This document shows, piece after piece, positions 10,170-23,317 of a stretch of DNA of 64,000 nt; the stretch's first letter is position 1; every line of letters begins with the position of its first letter. The translations under genes were made by a program, and so were the position numbers. A model generated the notes under the pieces. That model did no database searches. It was not told the DNA's origin and was given only the letters and a program-made list of their open reading frames with translations. Origin of the DNA: Azolla caroliniana (Eukaryota; Polypodiophyta); NCBI GenBank assembly GCA_043228905.1, contig JBHGNT010000012.1, forward strand, positions 14,880,001 to 14,944,000. The letters are read 5' to 3'.

Positions 10170-13100
10170 ATGGCTTTTCAAACCGATAACGACCAAGAAG
10201 ATAGTGATTTCTTTGAGCAACTCGCAAACGATCTTGGAGATGAAGATAGTGGGTCTAAAAAAAGCTCAAATCTAGATGACGATACAAGCTTTGAAGAAGC
10301 TTTTTCAAGGCTTAATGTGGATTACCAAGGTAGATCTAATGTATCTGCACCTGCTTCAATGATAGAACAGAGTGGTGGCGGATCAGATGATTTCTGGCTT
10401 GAAGAAAGCCTTCTCACTCTTGATACCAAGGAAGAAGTGAAGAAAGGATCCATTATGGATGGAGAAGATAGTGTTTTGCTGCCAGTGGATACATCTCTTG
10501 GGTCAGATAACTCATTGTCGGTGCTTCCACCATCTGATCTCAAATCGATAGAGTCAGCTGGATCTTTTACTTCACCACAGATGCTTGTTGAAACTGATGG
10601 TAATGAAGATCTGGGAACAGCTATGGAGGGTTCAATTATACCTACAATGGTCGACAGCAATGTAAATGTAGCCCTAGGATCATCTATGGAGGGCCTTATT
10701 ATGCCTCAGATGGTCAAAACTGATGTAAATGGAGAACTAGGTCTATCTACTGAGGGTTCTATTATGGCTACCTTGCCTCAAATGGATGCGGCCAATGTGG
10801 ATAATAATCTAGTTCCACTGATGGATAGTGCTATTTTGCCACCAGGCATGTTCCCAACTGATGTAAATGGAGATCTTGTTGTCCCATCTATGGAAGATTC
10901 TGTTATTATCACTTCAACTGATGCTAATGGGGATCTATGCCACCCATGTATGGATGGTCCTGTTATGGAAATTCTAACTCCAACAGTAGAAACTACTGTA
11001 AATGGAGATGTAGGAACACCTGTGGATGGTGTTATTACAAAACCAAGGAAGGTCGAAATTGATGCAAATAGAGATCAAGGAAACTCATCAGTGGATGATG
11101 CTATTATGGCACCAGATGTGGACATCAGTTTTATACCTGACACAATCGGCATAGGAAACGAAGAGGAAAGGCAGCAGTTTTCATTGAAGGAACCATCATT
11201 AGATGATGCTCATACTATGGTTACTCCTAATACTCAAGTAATCATGAATAGCTCCATTGACTCTGAAGGTGTAGTCCGACAAGAGAGTCAAGGAAGTGTC
11301 CCTAAAGATGCTACTGACATCTCTCCACCAACTGTGAAAGTTCTGGACTGGAGTAGCTTTGGGGGTGTGATTCAACCCAACTCATTTGGATCTTATTCCG
11401 ATTTCTTCTCGGATTTGGGAGGTCAGGAAGATTCAAGTTCGGGCTATGGAATTAGCACAATCAATCAAAAAGACCATGTTAAATCATCTTCAATGGAATC
11501 CTCTATTGCACAAGAGGGTTGGGGGAACAGTAGTCAAATAATACAACCTAGTGGATATGATGAGGCAGAGTATTGGAATCAGCCAGAAGTCATCAACTAT
11601 GGTGTTGGAGGCATGGAGGAGATAAATGAAGCCCATGTAACCACAGCTACTGTGGTGGGTGATCAGCAAGCACTAGGGTATAGCAATACAGGGTTTGTCG
11701 GTACAATAGGAAACAGTATTGGGAATATATCAACAGGAGTCGAAACTCAACAACAAGATGTACAATCTTGGGAGAATATGTACCCTGGTTGGTATTTTGA
11801 TTATACAACCAATGAATGGAAGCAAAATATCCAAGCTGGATCTGGTGCAGTGGAGCAATCCTATACTAATGTCGCCGAAGTGGATCAATCCTATAACACT
11901 GTTGCTGAAGTGGATCCCCTCTACACTAATATTGCTGATCTGTCTTCCAATTTCAAGGTAATGGATCCTTCACTTGCCCAAGACGGTTCTAATATCAATC
12001 CGGTTGCAACAATGCCTGCGTCGTCATGGCAACATTTAACTCAAGAACCGAGTTCTCAGTCAATGCCAGGAACAGATCTCTCACATGCACAAGAGGGTTC
12101 TACTATCAATAAGGTTGCAATTCTAGCCGGGTCATCATGGCAACAAACAAGTCAAGAACAGAGTCCTTGGTCCACGGAAGGAATAGAACCTTCACTTGCA
12201 CAACATGGTCCTATCAAGCAAACTCTGTCTGGATCATCGTGGCAGGAAACAAGTCAAGGTCAGAGTTCTTGGTCCATGAGAGGAGTAGATCCTTCACTTC
12301 CACAAGAGGATATCAATCCAACCCTGTTTGGGTCATCATGGCAGCAAACAAGTAAAATACAGAGTTCTTGGTCTATGGGAGGAATAGATCCTTCACTTGC
12401 ACAAGAGGGATCGATCAATTCAACTCTACCCGGGTCATCATGGCAGCAAGCAAACCAAGAACAAAGTTCTTGGTCTATGGAAGCAACAAATCCGTCACTT
12501 ACACAAGAAAGTTCTCTCAATGAGGTTGCAACGCTGCCTAGGTCATCATGGCAACAGACCACAAGTCCAGAACAGAGTTCTTGGTCAATGGCAGGACCAA
12601 ATTTGGGAATGCACACACAACTTTCTAATATTGATCAATATGCTACTGATACACAACTTTCCAGCATTGATCAATATGCTATGAACACACAACTTTTGAA
12701 TAATGATCAATATGGTACTGATGGTGGTTTGGCACATCAACAAGATGTCAGTTGGGAAAACCAATATCCTGGTTGGTATTATGACCATGCAGCGCAAGAA
12801 TGGAGACAAATAGATGTAAATGCAACCTTCAATCAAGAGGCCTCTCAGGTTACTGGTGAGCTGACTTCCTCACAATTGGCTAGCGACACCTGGGCAGAGA
12901 GGCAAGATCAATCGTACTATCAAGGAAATGTGAATCAGGGTGCTTATTGGCCTGAGAATAGTCAGAGTTCATATAGTAGTGGCACTAATGCAGTGACAAT
13001 GTTGAATCGTGACGCGTCATTCAACTCATGGGCAGATTCGAAAGTTCAGCAAGTGGATATCCAACATCCACTGGCTGGGCCAAATATTGAAAGTATCAAT

Positions 13101-16100
13101 GAAAGTTTTCAGGGTGCAAATGTACAATTCTGGCCTGGATTCCAAGATAATGCTAATGCTAGTAGTTATAACTATGAATCAGTCGGTGTTGGATTTCAAG
13201 ACAGTGCTAATTCCAGTAGCTATAACAACTTTGCATCACAGAATGCTTACAAGCTGTCAGATAGTACTGCATTTTTTGGCAACCAACCAGCTGTTGTCCA
13301 ACCACATTCTGCTGATTCCTCTGCAGGACGCCCTTTGCATCCATTAGCAGTCTTTGGATTTGGTGGCAAGCTTGTAGTCATGAAGGTATTTAAACAATTT
13401 GATTCTCTGAATGTGCCCACCTGCATATTTTTATCTAATGTAAAATCAGCTTTTGTTTTCATATAAACTCTAATCATGTTTGCAACTTTTGTAGGCTTTG
13501 CAAATGGGGAAACCTGAGCCTATTGTTTTTCATGATCTGAACCAGTTAGTATTGAGTGCCGAAAATCATAGCTACAATGATGGAAAAACATATTTTTCTG
13601 CCTTGAATCATCAAGGGTTGACATTTCCTTTGGTAGGGCATGGGCCTACCAGCAAAGAATTGGTAAAATGGATTGATGAGCGTACCGAGAAGTGTGAGAC
13701 TGAAGATCGGCATTGCACGAGCTCGGAAGCACTTTCTGTGCTATGGGGTGTCCTAAAGATTGCTTGTTCGCATTATGGGAAGCTGCGATCTCTAGCGGGA
13801 TCAGCCGGCCTAAAATCACAGGTTTGTCATAACTGAAATAGATGTTAATTCCCTCTGTTTGGTAGAAAAACAAAAGAATGATTTGATATGTCTATTGAAG
13901 CTGAAGCTGCCATGAAGACCCAAATTTGTTTACAATCATAATGTTGTGTGGTATCTCCTCCAGACAAAAAGAAAAAGCTCGTTAAGATGATAATAACCTA
14001 AACTAAAAATGGAGAAGATGAGAATTGAACCCGTGATGCTTTTGATTCAGGCAGAAGATGGACCTGAGGTTGCTTTAGGGAAGTTGTTATCTGCTGCCAA
14101 GAACCAGAGACAATGGAATCTAGCAGGGAATCCAGGTTTGGATGCATTGTGCACTTTACCTCGAGAAGACCAACTACAGGTGCTGTTAAATTTGAAGTGT
14201 TTTTATATATTAGTTTTTTATTTGCTGTATTGTCTTTTTAACATATTTCAGAATATATTCGCAGGCAACTGCCCGTGAAGTGAGAGTGAATTTGATGGAT
14301 GGGAAACGGAAAGAAGCTCTTCATCTTGCTCAGCAAGGTCAACTGTGGGGTCTTGCCCTTGTCCTTGCATGGCAATTGGGAGAGAAGGTTTGTTATATCC
14401 TATATGCCAAGTTGTTTTGAGCTTATTTTTTCCCTTATTTTTCCATCTCTTATTGTTTAGACTTTTACCCATATTTTATATATGTGACTAGATCTGTCTT
14501 CTGAAAGGCCCATATTTCTATTTCCCAAGCTATTTAAGTTTTTTTCTCTGTAATTTCTTGTACTGGTTTCAATTTTTTTAATATTTATGTTAAACTTGAC
14601 ATGAGCTTTGGTATCAATGAGTTAAGGTTCGATGTCATAACTACTAAGTAAATTATTGAAGTAGCATAATTGAGGTCCACAAATACATTTCATTTGAAAT
14701 TAAGTAGTTTTTCATCCATTTCATAATAGGACATGACCTGTTTGCAAATAATAAGTGCTCTGATTTTTGAGATTGTTTTCATTTTTCATCCATTTTTATA
14801 GGATGTGTTTTTGTTTAACAAATAATTAGTGTTTTCTTGTTCACAAATGTTCTCAATGATCCCAGATTAAGGTAATTGACAACATTGTTTTTTTCTTCAT
14901 CAGGCTTATTCAGATACTATTCTGCAAATGGCCCAGCAGCAATTTTTTCCTGGTTCTCCTATGCGAACGCTACTCTTACTTTTTGCGGGACAGACCACTG
15001 AACTTTTCAACTCTCAAAATGTTGTATTGTCAACTGGGACACCTGGTCCTTATTTGCCAGGTTCTTCCACTATAAAGGTTGTGATCTCTGAAGAGAAATT
15101 CTGTAGGTCTTGTTTTACCATTGATGAAACTATCTCCACATGATTGCAACTTGGATTGAAAATTTTAGCTGCAAGGCAACTTGCACTGTGGTCATCTTTG
15201 TGATATCGATATTTGGATTTTCTTGCTTTGAAAGCCACTGGTTTGGATTTATATTTAAGGAATGTGCATGGTTTTAGCCTTGAACTCTGACAGGAATTTT
15301 TAGAGCAAATTATGATCATAAAAAGCAGTTTAGGCTGGGAAAAACCTCTTATCCAGACATGACATGATGTTAAAGGAAGTTTGATGCTATATTTTCCACT
15401 CAATGCCTTAGTGTTGGAACTAATTGCATTAGAGGTGATTGCAAAAATGATCTATTGACATCAATGGTGAATAATGGGCCATGAATGTTTATGCTTATTG
15501 GTGAGTGTGATGAAGAGTAAGGGTTTAGTAGATGATGTTTTATGGGGATGACAGAGTAAGGGTTCTTCATGGGTTATTAGAACTTGTTTGTAAGTTCGAT
15601 GCTTCCTCATTTTATGTCCGAGTTCCAACCAAAGGATTAAATATTCATCTAAGGTGCTACCATTGCGTTAAACCACATCAAGTGTCATAAACTGAACATC
15701 TGGTTGTTGGAGTCTCGATTGAAATACGAAAACTGAAACCTTATTTGGAGACATTGTATGAACCCTTGTTTGAAATACGAAACCTTATTTTAGACTACGT
15801 ATCTGGGAAATATGTTAAATTTCTTTTGCTACAACAGGACAGTGCTGGAGGTATGCTTGGAGACTGGTTGGGGAACTTGTCAGTTATTGCTGCAAATCCA
15901 ACCAAAGGAGATGATCAAGTTATCACTCACTTGGGTGATTCTTTATGGAAGGACCTAGGAGAGGTAGTATTTTGTGTAAGTTTTACTGTAAAGATACTAT
16001 GGTACATGTAGTTGGAGAAGCTAATTACTTCAATGCTGACAGGTAGCCGGGGCACATACCTGTTATTTGGTTGCTGATGCTAGTTTTGAATCTTTTTCAC

Positions 16101-19100
16101 GAGAAGCTAGATTGTGTCTTATTGGTGCAGACCATTTTAAGCATCAACGAACTTTTGCAACACCTCTAGCAATACAGGTGAGTGTAGGAACCATTGGCTT
16201 CAACCCGCTGATTTATGCTTTGCTTTTCTAGTAGTCAAATTCATTTACATTTTTTTTAATGTTGCTGGTACCATTTCATCCATTAGTTTATTTCATACAT
16301 TTCTCCTTTTCTAAAACAGCTGTGTAATGTGTTTTCTACAGAGAACAGAGATTTTTGAGTATGCTAAAGTGTTGGGAAATTCACAGTATATTTTAGTTCC
16401 ATTTCAGCCATACAAACTTCTGTATGCATATATGTTGGCAGAAGCTGGAAAAATATCTGAGGCATCTAGGTTTGTCCTTTGTGTACAATTTTCTTTACTA
16501 TGGATGTAGTCTGTAGGGATTGTGATTCATAGAATATTTTGATTTATGAGTAGAATTTTGTGAGCAAACGCAATCTATTGTATATCCATCCCTTTGCTTC
16601 ACATCAGGTACTGCCAGGTTGTAATAAAAGCATTGAAGAATGCTGGTCGTGCACCTGAAATTGAATTCTGCAAACAATCAGCTGTAGCACTAGAGGAGCG
16701 GTTGCGTTTGCATTCTCAGGTGTGATGTTCAGCTGTGGACTTTTGTTGATGTTACTACTGGTCATATTCGTGTTTTTTTGATGTGTTGCTATTCATTTTG
16801 AGTAGGGTGGATATAACTTAAACTTTTCCACGGGGAAGCTGGTGGGAAGAGTTATGGGTACCATTGACAGTACCATTCACAAGATCATTGGTGGTCCTCA
16901 TTTACCCCCGGTTGAGAAACCAACTCCAACCCCTGCAAATTCTGGGGATTGGGTTTCAAATAGTCAGAAATATGCCACCCCGGTAAAATCTAAAAACGAA
17001 CAAATATATGGATATCCAGGCACACCTAATAAAGCAACACCAATAGGTCCATCTGCGTCCATTAACAATTTGGTTAATACTAATAGTAATCAAGTTGATA
17101 TGGTTGCAAGAAGTGTGTCTGAACCGAATTTGAGCTGGAGCCCAGCACAGGTACAATTTCCTGATATTTATTTTTGATGCATATTGATAGATGCACCTTT
17201 CCACGCTTGGAAAACAAGCTTCTCCTGCAACCCCTTTTGGTACAAGTGTTTATTTTTCATCTGTTTATCTCGCATAGGAAGTGCAAAAGTCTACAGCGAG
17301 TTCAGAAACATCGTCTTCCTCTCCAAAAAAGCCACCCAAACCCCAAGGATCAACCGGTGGTTACTTTGGTCGCTTTGGAAGCCAAATTCTATCAAAGGCA
17401 GTTGGGTTAATCAAGCATAGTAAACATGAGGTATGCATCTATGTGTGTGCTTGAATTCAGATTGGAAGAATGTAGCATGGATTGCATCACGTACCTCAAA
17501 AATTTACTAGATATGGTCTTAATCCAGGCTAAGCTAGGTGATGAAAATAAGTTCTATTATGATGAAAAACTAAAGCGATGGGTTGAAACTGGCGTCGATC
17601 AAAGTCAAGAAGAAGCAGTTTTGGCACCGCCACCTATGGCTACCAAATTCAGCTCTAGCGCTGGAGGAAGTCCAATGGCGGATGCAAAATCTAGTGGCGA
17701 ATCTCAAGGTGTTGGACCGAATGGTTCTTCCACACTAAGCTCTTCTGCAGATTTGCCACCTATGCCACCTGGTATCAATCAGTTCTCAGCTCGTGGGCGC
17801 TTACAAGGTGTAAGATCAAGGTGAGATTTTAACGAGTTTATGATGCTTATAGTTGCATAGGTCATATTTGACATCTGAGGACAATAATATAATCTTATGA
17901 CAGTAGCTGAATTGATGTTCTATAGGTTAGTTCATAATGGATCCAGGGAATTTTCTACAAAAGCATATAGATACACATGTTAGATTTGTTCATAGCGAGG
18001 TAAATGTGTGAATTGGTGCTAGGTAGATTCTTCATATCTGTTTTGATATTACTTTTTGGAGATAGTCTCAAATGCTGTCGAACTTCTTACGCAAGGTAAA
18101 AATGTGAATTGGTGGTAGGTACATCATTTGTACTTATTTAGATGGTACTCCTGTAGAAAAACTCAAATGTTGTTGGCACTTTGTACTTTTAATGAAGTCT
18201 ACAGATTGATATATAGCATGATGGTTCCATTTTTGTGACATGGAAAAAGCTCTCTTGAAATGAATTTTTATGTAGTGACATCTACACATTTATATAGCTT
18301 GATAGGTAGCCAAGCATTCATTTGACGCATGGAAAAATTCTTATTTTAACTTGTGCTTTTTCATGCATTGTGAAGACACTAGACACCTATACATGTCCTG
18401 AACCCTGACAATTATACTAGACACTAGACACTTGTGTTTTACAGGTATGTTGACACTTTCAATAAAGGAAACACGCCCTCCCCAGCAAAACCTACGGAAT
18501 CACCCATTGTACCTATGGGAGGATGGGGCAAGGCTTCGAGTCCATCCCAATTTTTCACAGCTGCATCAGTTTCACCCACCACAGAGAGCAGTAATGAAAA
18601 CCTTGCTAATGGATATAGCTTTGGTGGAACGATGTTATCAAACATGGCATCAAATAATACTCCCCTGATTGATCAACTACAAGGAGATCATGAACCTCTG
18701 TTGCCCAAGGATCTATCGTCGAGCTTTATGGCGGTACCCCTCGCCCAACGGCATTCTAGTGCAAGTGATCTATCTACACTTAGTGGTAACACCATGGCAT
18801 CGGCAGCGGATCATGATAAAAAAAATGCATATGCGAACATATCAAAAGCAGCTTCGTGGAGCGGTGAAGCCCCAAAAGTCCATATGCAAAGATCTGCATT
18901 GGATACTAGTGGTGACATTGATACGACTACCGGTAAGCAAGCACTTATGAATGGGATAAGTAGCTTCTTACCATCACCACCTGTGGTTGAACCCCAGGCA
19001 TCTTTTTCAAGCTTTGGGAGTGGTCATTTACCGATGATGAACATGCCACCACCACCGATGAGCTTACAGGGAGGCATCTATGGTGAAATGCAAGAGGTTG

Positions 19101-19108
19101 AATTGTAA
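10170..19108 (+). CDS. SEC16: SEC16 homologue, COPII/ER exit site scaffold
   Basis: SEC16 (Arabidopsis MAG5/SEC16A) is a peripheral ER protein that marks ER exit sites and binds SEC13, SEC23 and SEC31. I join 13 coding exons: 10170-13385, 13495-13821, 14051-14179, 14265-14387, 14904-15077, 15838-15963, 16043-16177, 16342-16469, 16608-16719, 16806-17150, 17278-17430, 17528-17820 and 18445-19108. All junctions are GT-AG and in phase, giving 5,925 nt and 1,974 residues, longer than the roughly 1,350 usual in Arabidopsis. Exon 1 holds an acidic, repeat-rich half with two plant SEC16 signatures (WENMYPGWYFD near residue 534, WENQYPGWYYD near 862) and ends in HPLAVFGFGGKLVVMK, the start of the central conserved domain. 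That domain (exons 2-9) includes ELVKWIDER, KIACSHYGKLR, REVRVNLMDGKRKEAL and FQPYKLLYAYMLAEAG. The C-terminus has GGYFGRFGSQILSKAVGLI and ENKFYYDEKLKRWVE. No inactivating change was seen. Confidence 0.95.
10560..11120 (+). repeat. Degenerate N-terminal repeat array in SEC16
   Basis: Residues about 131-316 contain roughly eight copies of a 20-27 residue unit with the pattern D-VNGDLG-SMEGSIM-P-M. DNA-level similarity is still visible (GATGTAAATGGAGATCT, ATGGAGGGTTC blocks). This lies in the disordered acidic half and is not part of the conserved family core. Confidence 0.8.
11855..11950 (+). repeat. Three short repeats in SEC16
   Basis: EQSYTNVAEVD, QSYNTVAEVD and PLYTNIADL are three consecutive copies of a 10-11 residue unit just after the first WENMYPGW motif. 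Confidence 0.75.
12013..12720 (+). repeat. SSWQ repeat array in SEC16
   Basis: Six copies of a 33-36 residue unit (about 99-108 bp), each beginning SSWQ(Q/E/H)-(S/N)QEQSSWSM followed by G-DPSLAQEGS. Starts are near 12021, 12129, 12230, 12330, 12432 and 12540. Three 12-residue TQLS-IDQYATD units follow at about 12614-12715. Serine, tryptophan and glutamine dominate. The array probably varies in copy number between individuals. Confidence 0.9.
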
Positions 19109-20969
19109 TTGTAAAGCAAAAAAAGTGTCATTATACTTGGGGGTATAATCTGTTCATTATTCATGTGCAAAAAAACACTCTTTTCTTTTAAGAATGTAAA
19201 GTTCAGTAGGACGAAACGGGGCATTGGCAAGGAGAGTTTTTGCCAAAAAAAGAATCTGTTGTCGGATGCAAAATGATTTTATGCTTTTTGCTTTCATCAT
19301 CAGGAGGCAATGTAAATAGAAAGTTTGAGGTGAGATCAGACCACAGTTTTGGACAGTTATATATAAAAGTGGTGAAAGGTGCCCATATTAAGGTTCAATT
19401 ATTCTTTGGGTATTCCATAAATGTCGGCAAGCAAAATGCCAACCTGAATCGAACCCTCATTCTATTGCATGGGATAGCATTTGTTTAATTCTCATCAAAC
19501 TTGCCCAATTGGGATTTTGTGGCCAACGATATACTTGCAATTTGGATTCATTTTTATGCCACACCATGGAAATCCAAATATTAATGCAACCTTTTCATGT
19601 CTCTCCTGTGAATTGTGTTGATGCAAATAAATTTAATATTGTGATTGGTTTATATTTCCACATGCATTTACAATTGTTTTGAGTAAATGATGTATTTTAG
19701 AGTTGTCACTGAAAGTGGCTATTCGATTTGGTAAATTTTCTATGCACGTTTCAGGGTTCCAGGTGAACTTTAAAATTTAAATCATTTATGGGTATGCATA
19801 CTTTCACCTTGGTGCTTACTCAAAGTGTACACATGAGAACCTTATTTGCTCAATTATGGTATGCATAATGATATATTTGCTATATAAAATTAATCGAACG
19901 GTGGACTGACATGATTCATGAATGTGGTGAGCAGAATAGTATAGTGAGAATAGGAAGACATTGATGTGACATTTTGATTTCTTAAATGTCGCTTGCATAT
20001 AGTACTCGTTTACAAATTTGAGATCCAAACATCTGTTTGTGGTTAAGGAGGTGCCAAAGGAAAAAAACCATTGGGACATCTTAATTTGTATCATCTCAGA
20101 TTTCAATCATGTGAGAAACCATGAACCTTTCTTGTTTGAGGTTAATTGAGTATAAATAAGTTGCTACACTTAATGATCAGTCTTTTAGATGTGCATAACC
20201 CATCTCAACTTGATCAATGCCCTATATTCTTCATGAATCTACAACAAAGCTGTGTCTTCATAGTACAATGGAATATGATCTTAAGGATCGTTGTGAACCT
20301 ATTTCTATGAAATGTAGATTGTCTCCCACCTAAAGGGATTGAAAATGAAGCAATGGCATCTACCATAGTGTGAAAGGACTCCTGAAAGAGTATTGCCCTT
20401 TTCAAGCTTTTAAATTTCCTTTAATGTGGCACTCTTGTAAGACCATGAACTTGACCTCCAACATCCTCAATCTTTTGTGACATCATTTATGATTGCGAAC
20501 CATCATTTATCTAATCAAAATTTTGGAAGCACTCACTCATGGTCAATCAAATTTCTTGTACTAATTGATTGTTAAACTAAATATACCAAATCAAACAATA
20601 GAGTATCGTTGTTGTTTCATCAACCACCAATAGGATGAATGGGTTGACATTTTACATTACGTTCAATTCTTTCTCTCACAAGATATTCTCCATTCTTTGC
20701 AAACATAGTATGTCGTCTTCATTGGACAATCCTTCAACATCTTGAAGTCTTGAAAAATCCTATTGCCGAGGATCGTCTACTTTGCTCCAAGAAATTCAAG
20801 CTACCCTTTCCTTGATGTTACTTCTTAGTTTGACCCTCCTTTGTATAGACTCATCCATGAAGTCAATATAAATCTCCTCTTGAAATTACGTTTATTGAGT
20901 AATTATTAAAAGGAGTTAATATCTAACGTGCTCCAAAGTATCTAAGGGTGAACTTGATTGAAATGTATT
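19109..20969. other. SEC16 3' flank and intergenic DNA
   Basis: The region after the SEC16 stop is A/T-rich and presumably includes its 3' UTR; candidate AATAAA-like signals are not decisive (AAATAAAT near 19626). No domain, LTR end or RNA gene is recognisable up to the Copia-C fragment. Confidence 0.4.
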
Positions 20970-21977
20970 TTTCGTCATACTTTTGACAACCATTCGGTAG
21001 GGTTGGAACGTGCCAATAAGCATACTACTTTATGTTGATAATCTAGTCATCGTCGACCTCGACCTAGAAGAAATTGGCCGAGTCAAGCCTCAATTGGTGA
21101 CATTGTTCAAAATGAAGGACTTGGGGGACCTTCATTACTTCCTCGGGATTGATGTGATCCGCACCCCAGAAAGCATACTAATCAATCAATGACATTATGT
21201 ATTGAGTATGCTCTTCAAGTTCAGAATGCCGAATTGTAAATTAGTCACAACTCTCCTGGAACGAAATGTCAAGCTTCGCCAAGGATCGGGAATGGTGTGC
21301 GATGCGACATGGTTCTGCCAGATTGTCGAAAGCCTCATATATTTGACTATCACCTGGCAGGACTTGAGCTATCCGGTCGAACTGATGAATTAATTTATTT
21401 CGCAACCCTCAATCGAACACATTTAGTGCATGCAAAGGATTTTGAGATATGTGAGTGGCACGAAGGATAGGGCGTTGCTATATCGGACCGGTGTAGTTGG
21501 ACAACTAGTCGGCTACATGGATCCCGATTGGGCCGAAAACGCCGGCGATTGCTGACCAACATCAGGATACTCGTTCTCCTTAGGGAGTGTAGCGATCGCC
21601 TGGTGTAGCAAGAAGTAGCCAATAGTGGTAGTGTCGAGCACTGAGGCCAAGTATTGAGGAGTGGTTGTCGCGACATGCGAAGCCGTGTGGCTCAAGAGGC
21701 TGTTGAGAGATTTGTAGATGGAGGTGTCCGAGTCGATAATAATATACTGTGACAACCTCAGTAGTATTCAACTAGCCAAGAACCCCATCTTCCACTCCCG
21801 GACAAAGCATATTGAGGTACACTATCATTTTGTTTGTGATCGGGTGCTCTCCCGTGAAGTGAAACTTGTTTACATTTCGACCGATTGGCAAGTGGCCAAT
21901 ATCTTCAGCAAACCTCTAGGCCTAGACAAGTTACGATTTTTTTTGAGTATGCTTGGGTTATAACACCTCGACATGCC
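20970..21977 (+). pseudogene. Copia-C RT-RNase H remnant
   Basis: RT resumes with ILLYVDNLVIVD: the catalytic YVDD is YVDN here (21031-21042), so one metal-binding aspartate is lost. KDLGDLHYFLGIDVIRTP follows. RNase H shows VGYMDPDWAENAGDC, with the ribonuclease aspartate region altered, WCSKK-stop and the C-terminal HIEVHYHFVCDRVL and VANIFSKPL blocks (21718-21963). At least five stops interrupt the frame (for example 21191, 21391, 21553, 21617). It is non-functional. Confidence 0.85.
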
Positions 21978-22611
21978 GAACTTGAGGGGGAGAAGCGAAA
22001 GCAGAATTAAGGGCAAGAGCAAAAGAGATGAAGTTTGAGAAGCCGAATCAGAAGTGGAATTCAATTTCGGGACAACTAAAAAAGCGGAGGACGGATCGGA
22101 TGAGAGGACAAGCGGAAGAAGAACGGTTAAGTGTAGACTAACCAATTATAGGGGGAGCGGCCAGAAGAGTGAGGTGAAGCCCGAGACAATCAAATGAGGG
22201 AGAGGTAGAGTCGAGAGAGGCAAGGTCAAAGGTGGCAGAGCCGTGGAGAAGAAGGCCAAGACTTGGGTTGATATAGTCAAAGACTTGAAGGGAGACGAAT
22301 CAGAGACAACCGATTTGGGTAAGAGGAATGATTCAAATGAGTTGAATCATATGAAGGACAAGTGGACGAGAGGGCAACTGAAGCCGATACCGACGTGGAG
22401 GAGCCGATGGGTCGAGGGATGCAAATTCTGTAAGGGCAAGAGGGCCATTGAGGGCCTTGGTAGCAGATAAGTTGACCGTGTAGGTCGAGGAGCGTGGGAT
22501 TGGATGGGTCATGGAGTGCGAGCAAGAAGGCAAGTAGCCACAATAAGCTGGAGAGAAGAACTGGCAAGAGTGGACGAATGGACGGAACCTCAAGTTGAGC
22601 TTGAGGGGGAG
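21978..22611 (+). other. Copia-C post-pol accessory region with two polypurine tracts
   Basis: CTTGAGGGGGAG occurs right after pol (about 21982) and again directly before the LTR (22600-22611). Between them lie about 600 bp with a 75-residue open frame (22243-22470) beginning EKKAKTWVDIVKDLKGDE, similar to the Copia-A tail. The rest is Lys/Glu/Arg-rich and broken by stops. Confidence 0.65.
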
Positions 22612-23070
22612 TGTGGAGAGACAAGCTCAACATGGCCCGACCGACTGAAGAAACTAGAAGTCGGATCGGCTAAAGAAGCCGAAAACCAAATCGGATGAAG
22701 GCCAATCGGCTAGGCTGGATCAACTGAAGAAGCCGAAAGACGGATTAGACAAAGGTCGATCGGCCAGGGCCGTATTGGCTGAAGAAGTCGAGAGCTGGAT
22801 CAGCGGGGAGTCGGCAGGCTGTTAGGGCCAATATTCCTATTCATAGTAATAGGAATACTTTTGGGAGTCAGTGTCAGATGCTTAGTTATGAGCATTCAAG
22901 TACTTGTCAGTACTTGAGTCAACCTATGTCAGAGACTTGTATATAAAGTTGTTGAATGTTGTACTCACTCAGTGTGTGTGTGTGTGTGTGTGTGTTTGTG
23001 TGTGTTTTCCTAACTGTCTTTTGGTATTCAGCCGAACTGACTATGTCTTCTGTTTGTACAAGCTTTCACA
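22612..23070 (+). repeat. 3' LTR of Copia-C
   Basis: 459 bp, TGTGGAGAGACAAGC to AGCTTTCACA, after a perfect polypurine tract. TATATAAAG is near 22940. A (TG)n microsatellite (22972-22994) sits in its second half. Confidence 0.75.
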
Positions 23071-23317
23071 CCTAATATTTTTCAATGGCCCTCTCTACTA
23101 GCATGCTTAAACAATCGAACATGGTCAAGTTTTTATTTTATCTGGTTGTGTTGTCGAATTGCATGTATAAAACTGACGGTATTATACATAGCCAAGGTTG
23201 TAACACTCTTCACATAACTGTGATTGTAAGATTAGGGTCTTTGTGGATATTAGGATAAGTTAAGAATACTTGAGGCCTTATTGTCTGACAGTACATCAAA
23301 CAACCTACTAGATGCAT

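Larger units (their letters stand above)
20970..23070 (+). mobile_element. Copia-C: 5'-truncated Copia fragment
   Basis: Only the second half of RT, RNase H, accessory region and 3' LTR remain. It begins abruptly around the LFIRQG segment before the RT active site. It is a relative of Copia-A/B (same HYVLSML-KF, HFVCDRVLSREVKL and IFSKPLGLDKL blocks) but more diverged and with a distinct LTR. Confidence 0.85.

Noticed and set aside
12260-12616. 118-residue minus-strand frame opposite SEC16 exon 1
   Set aside because: Produced by the in-frame SSWQ repeat on the other strand; no independent evidence.
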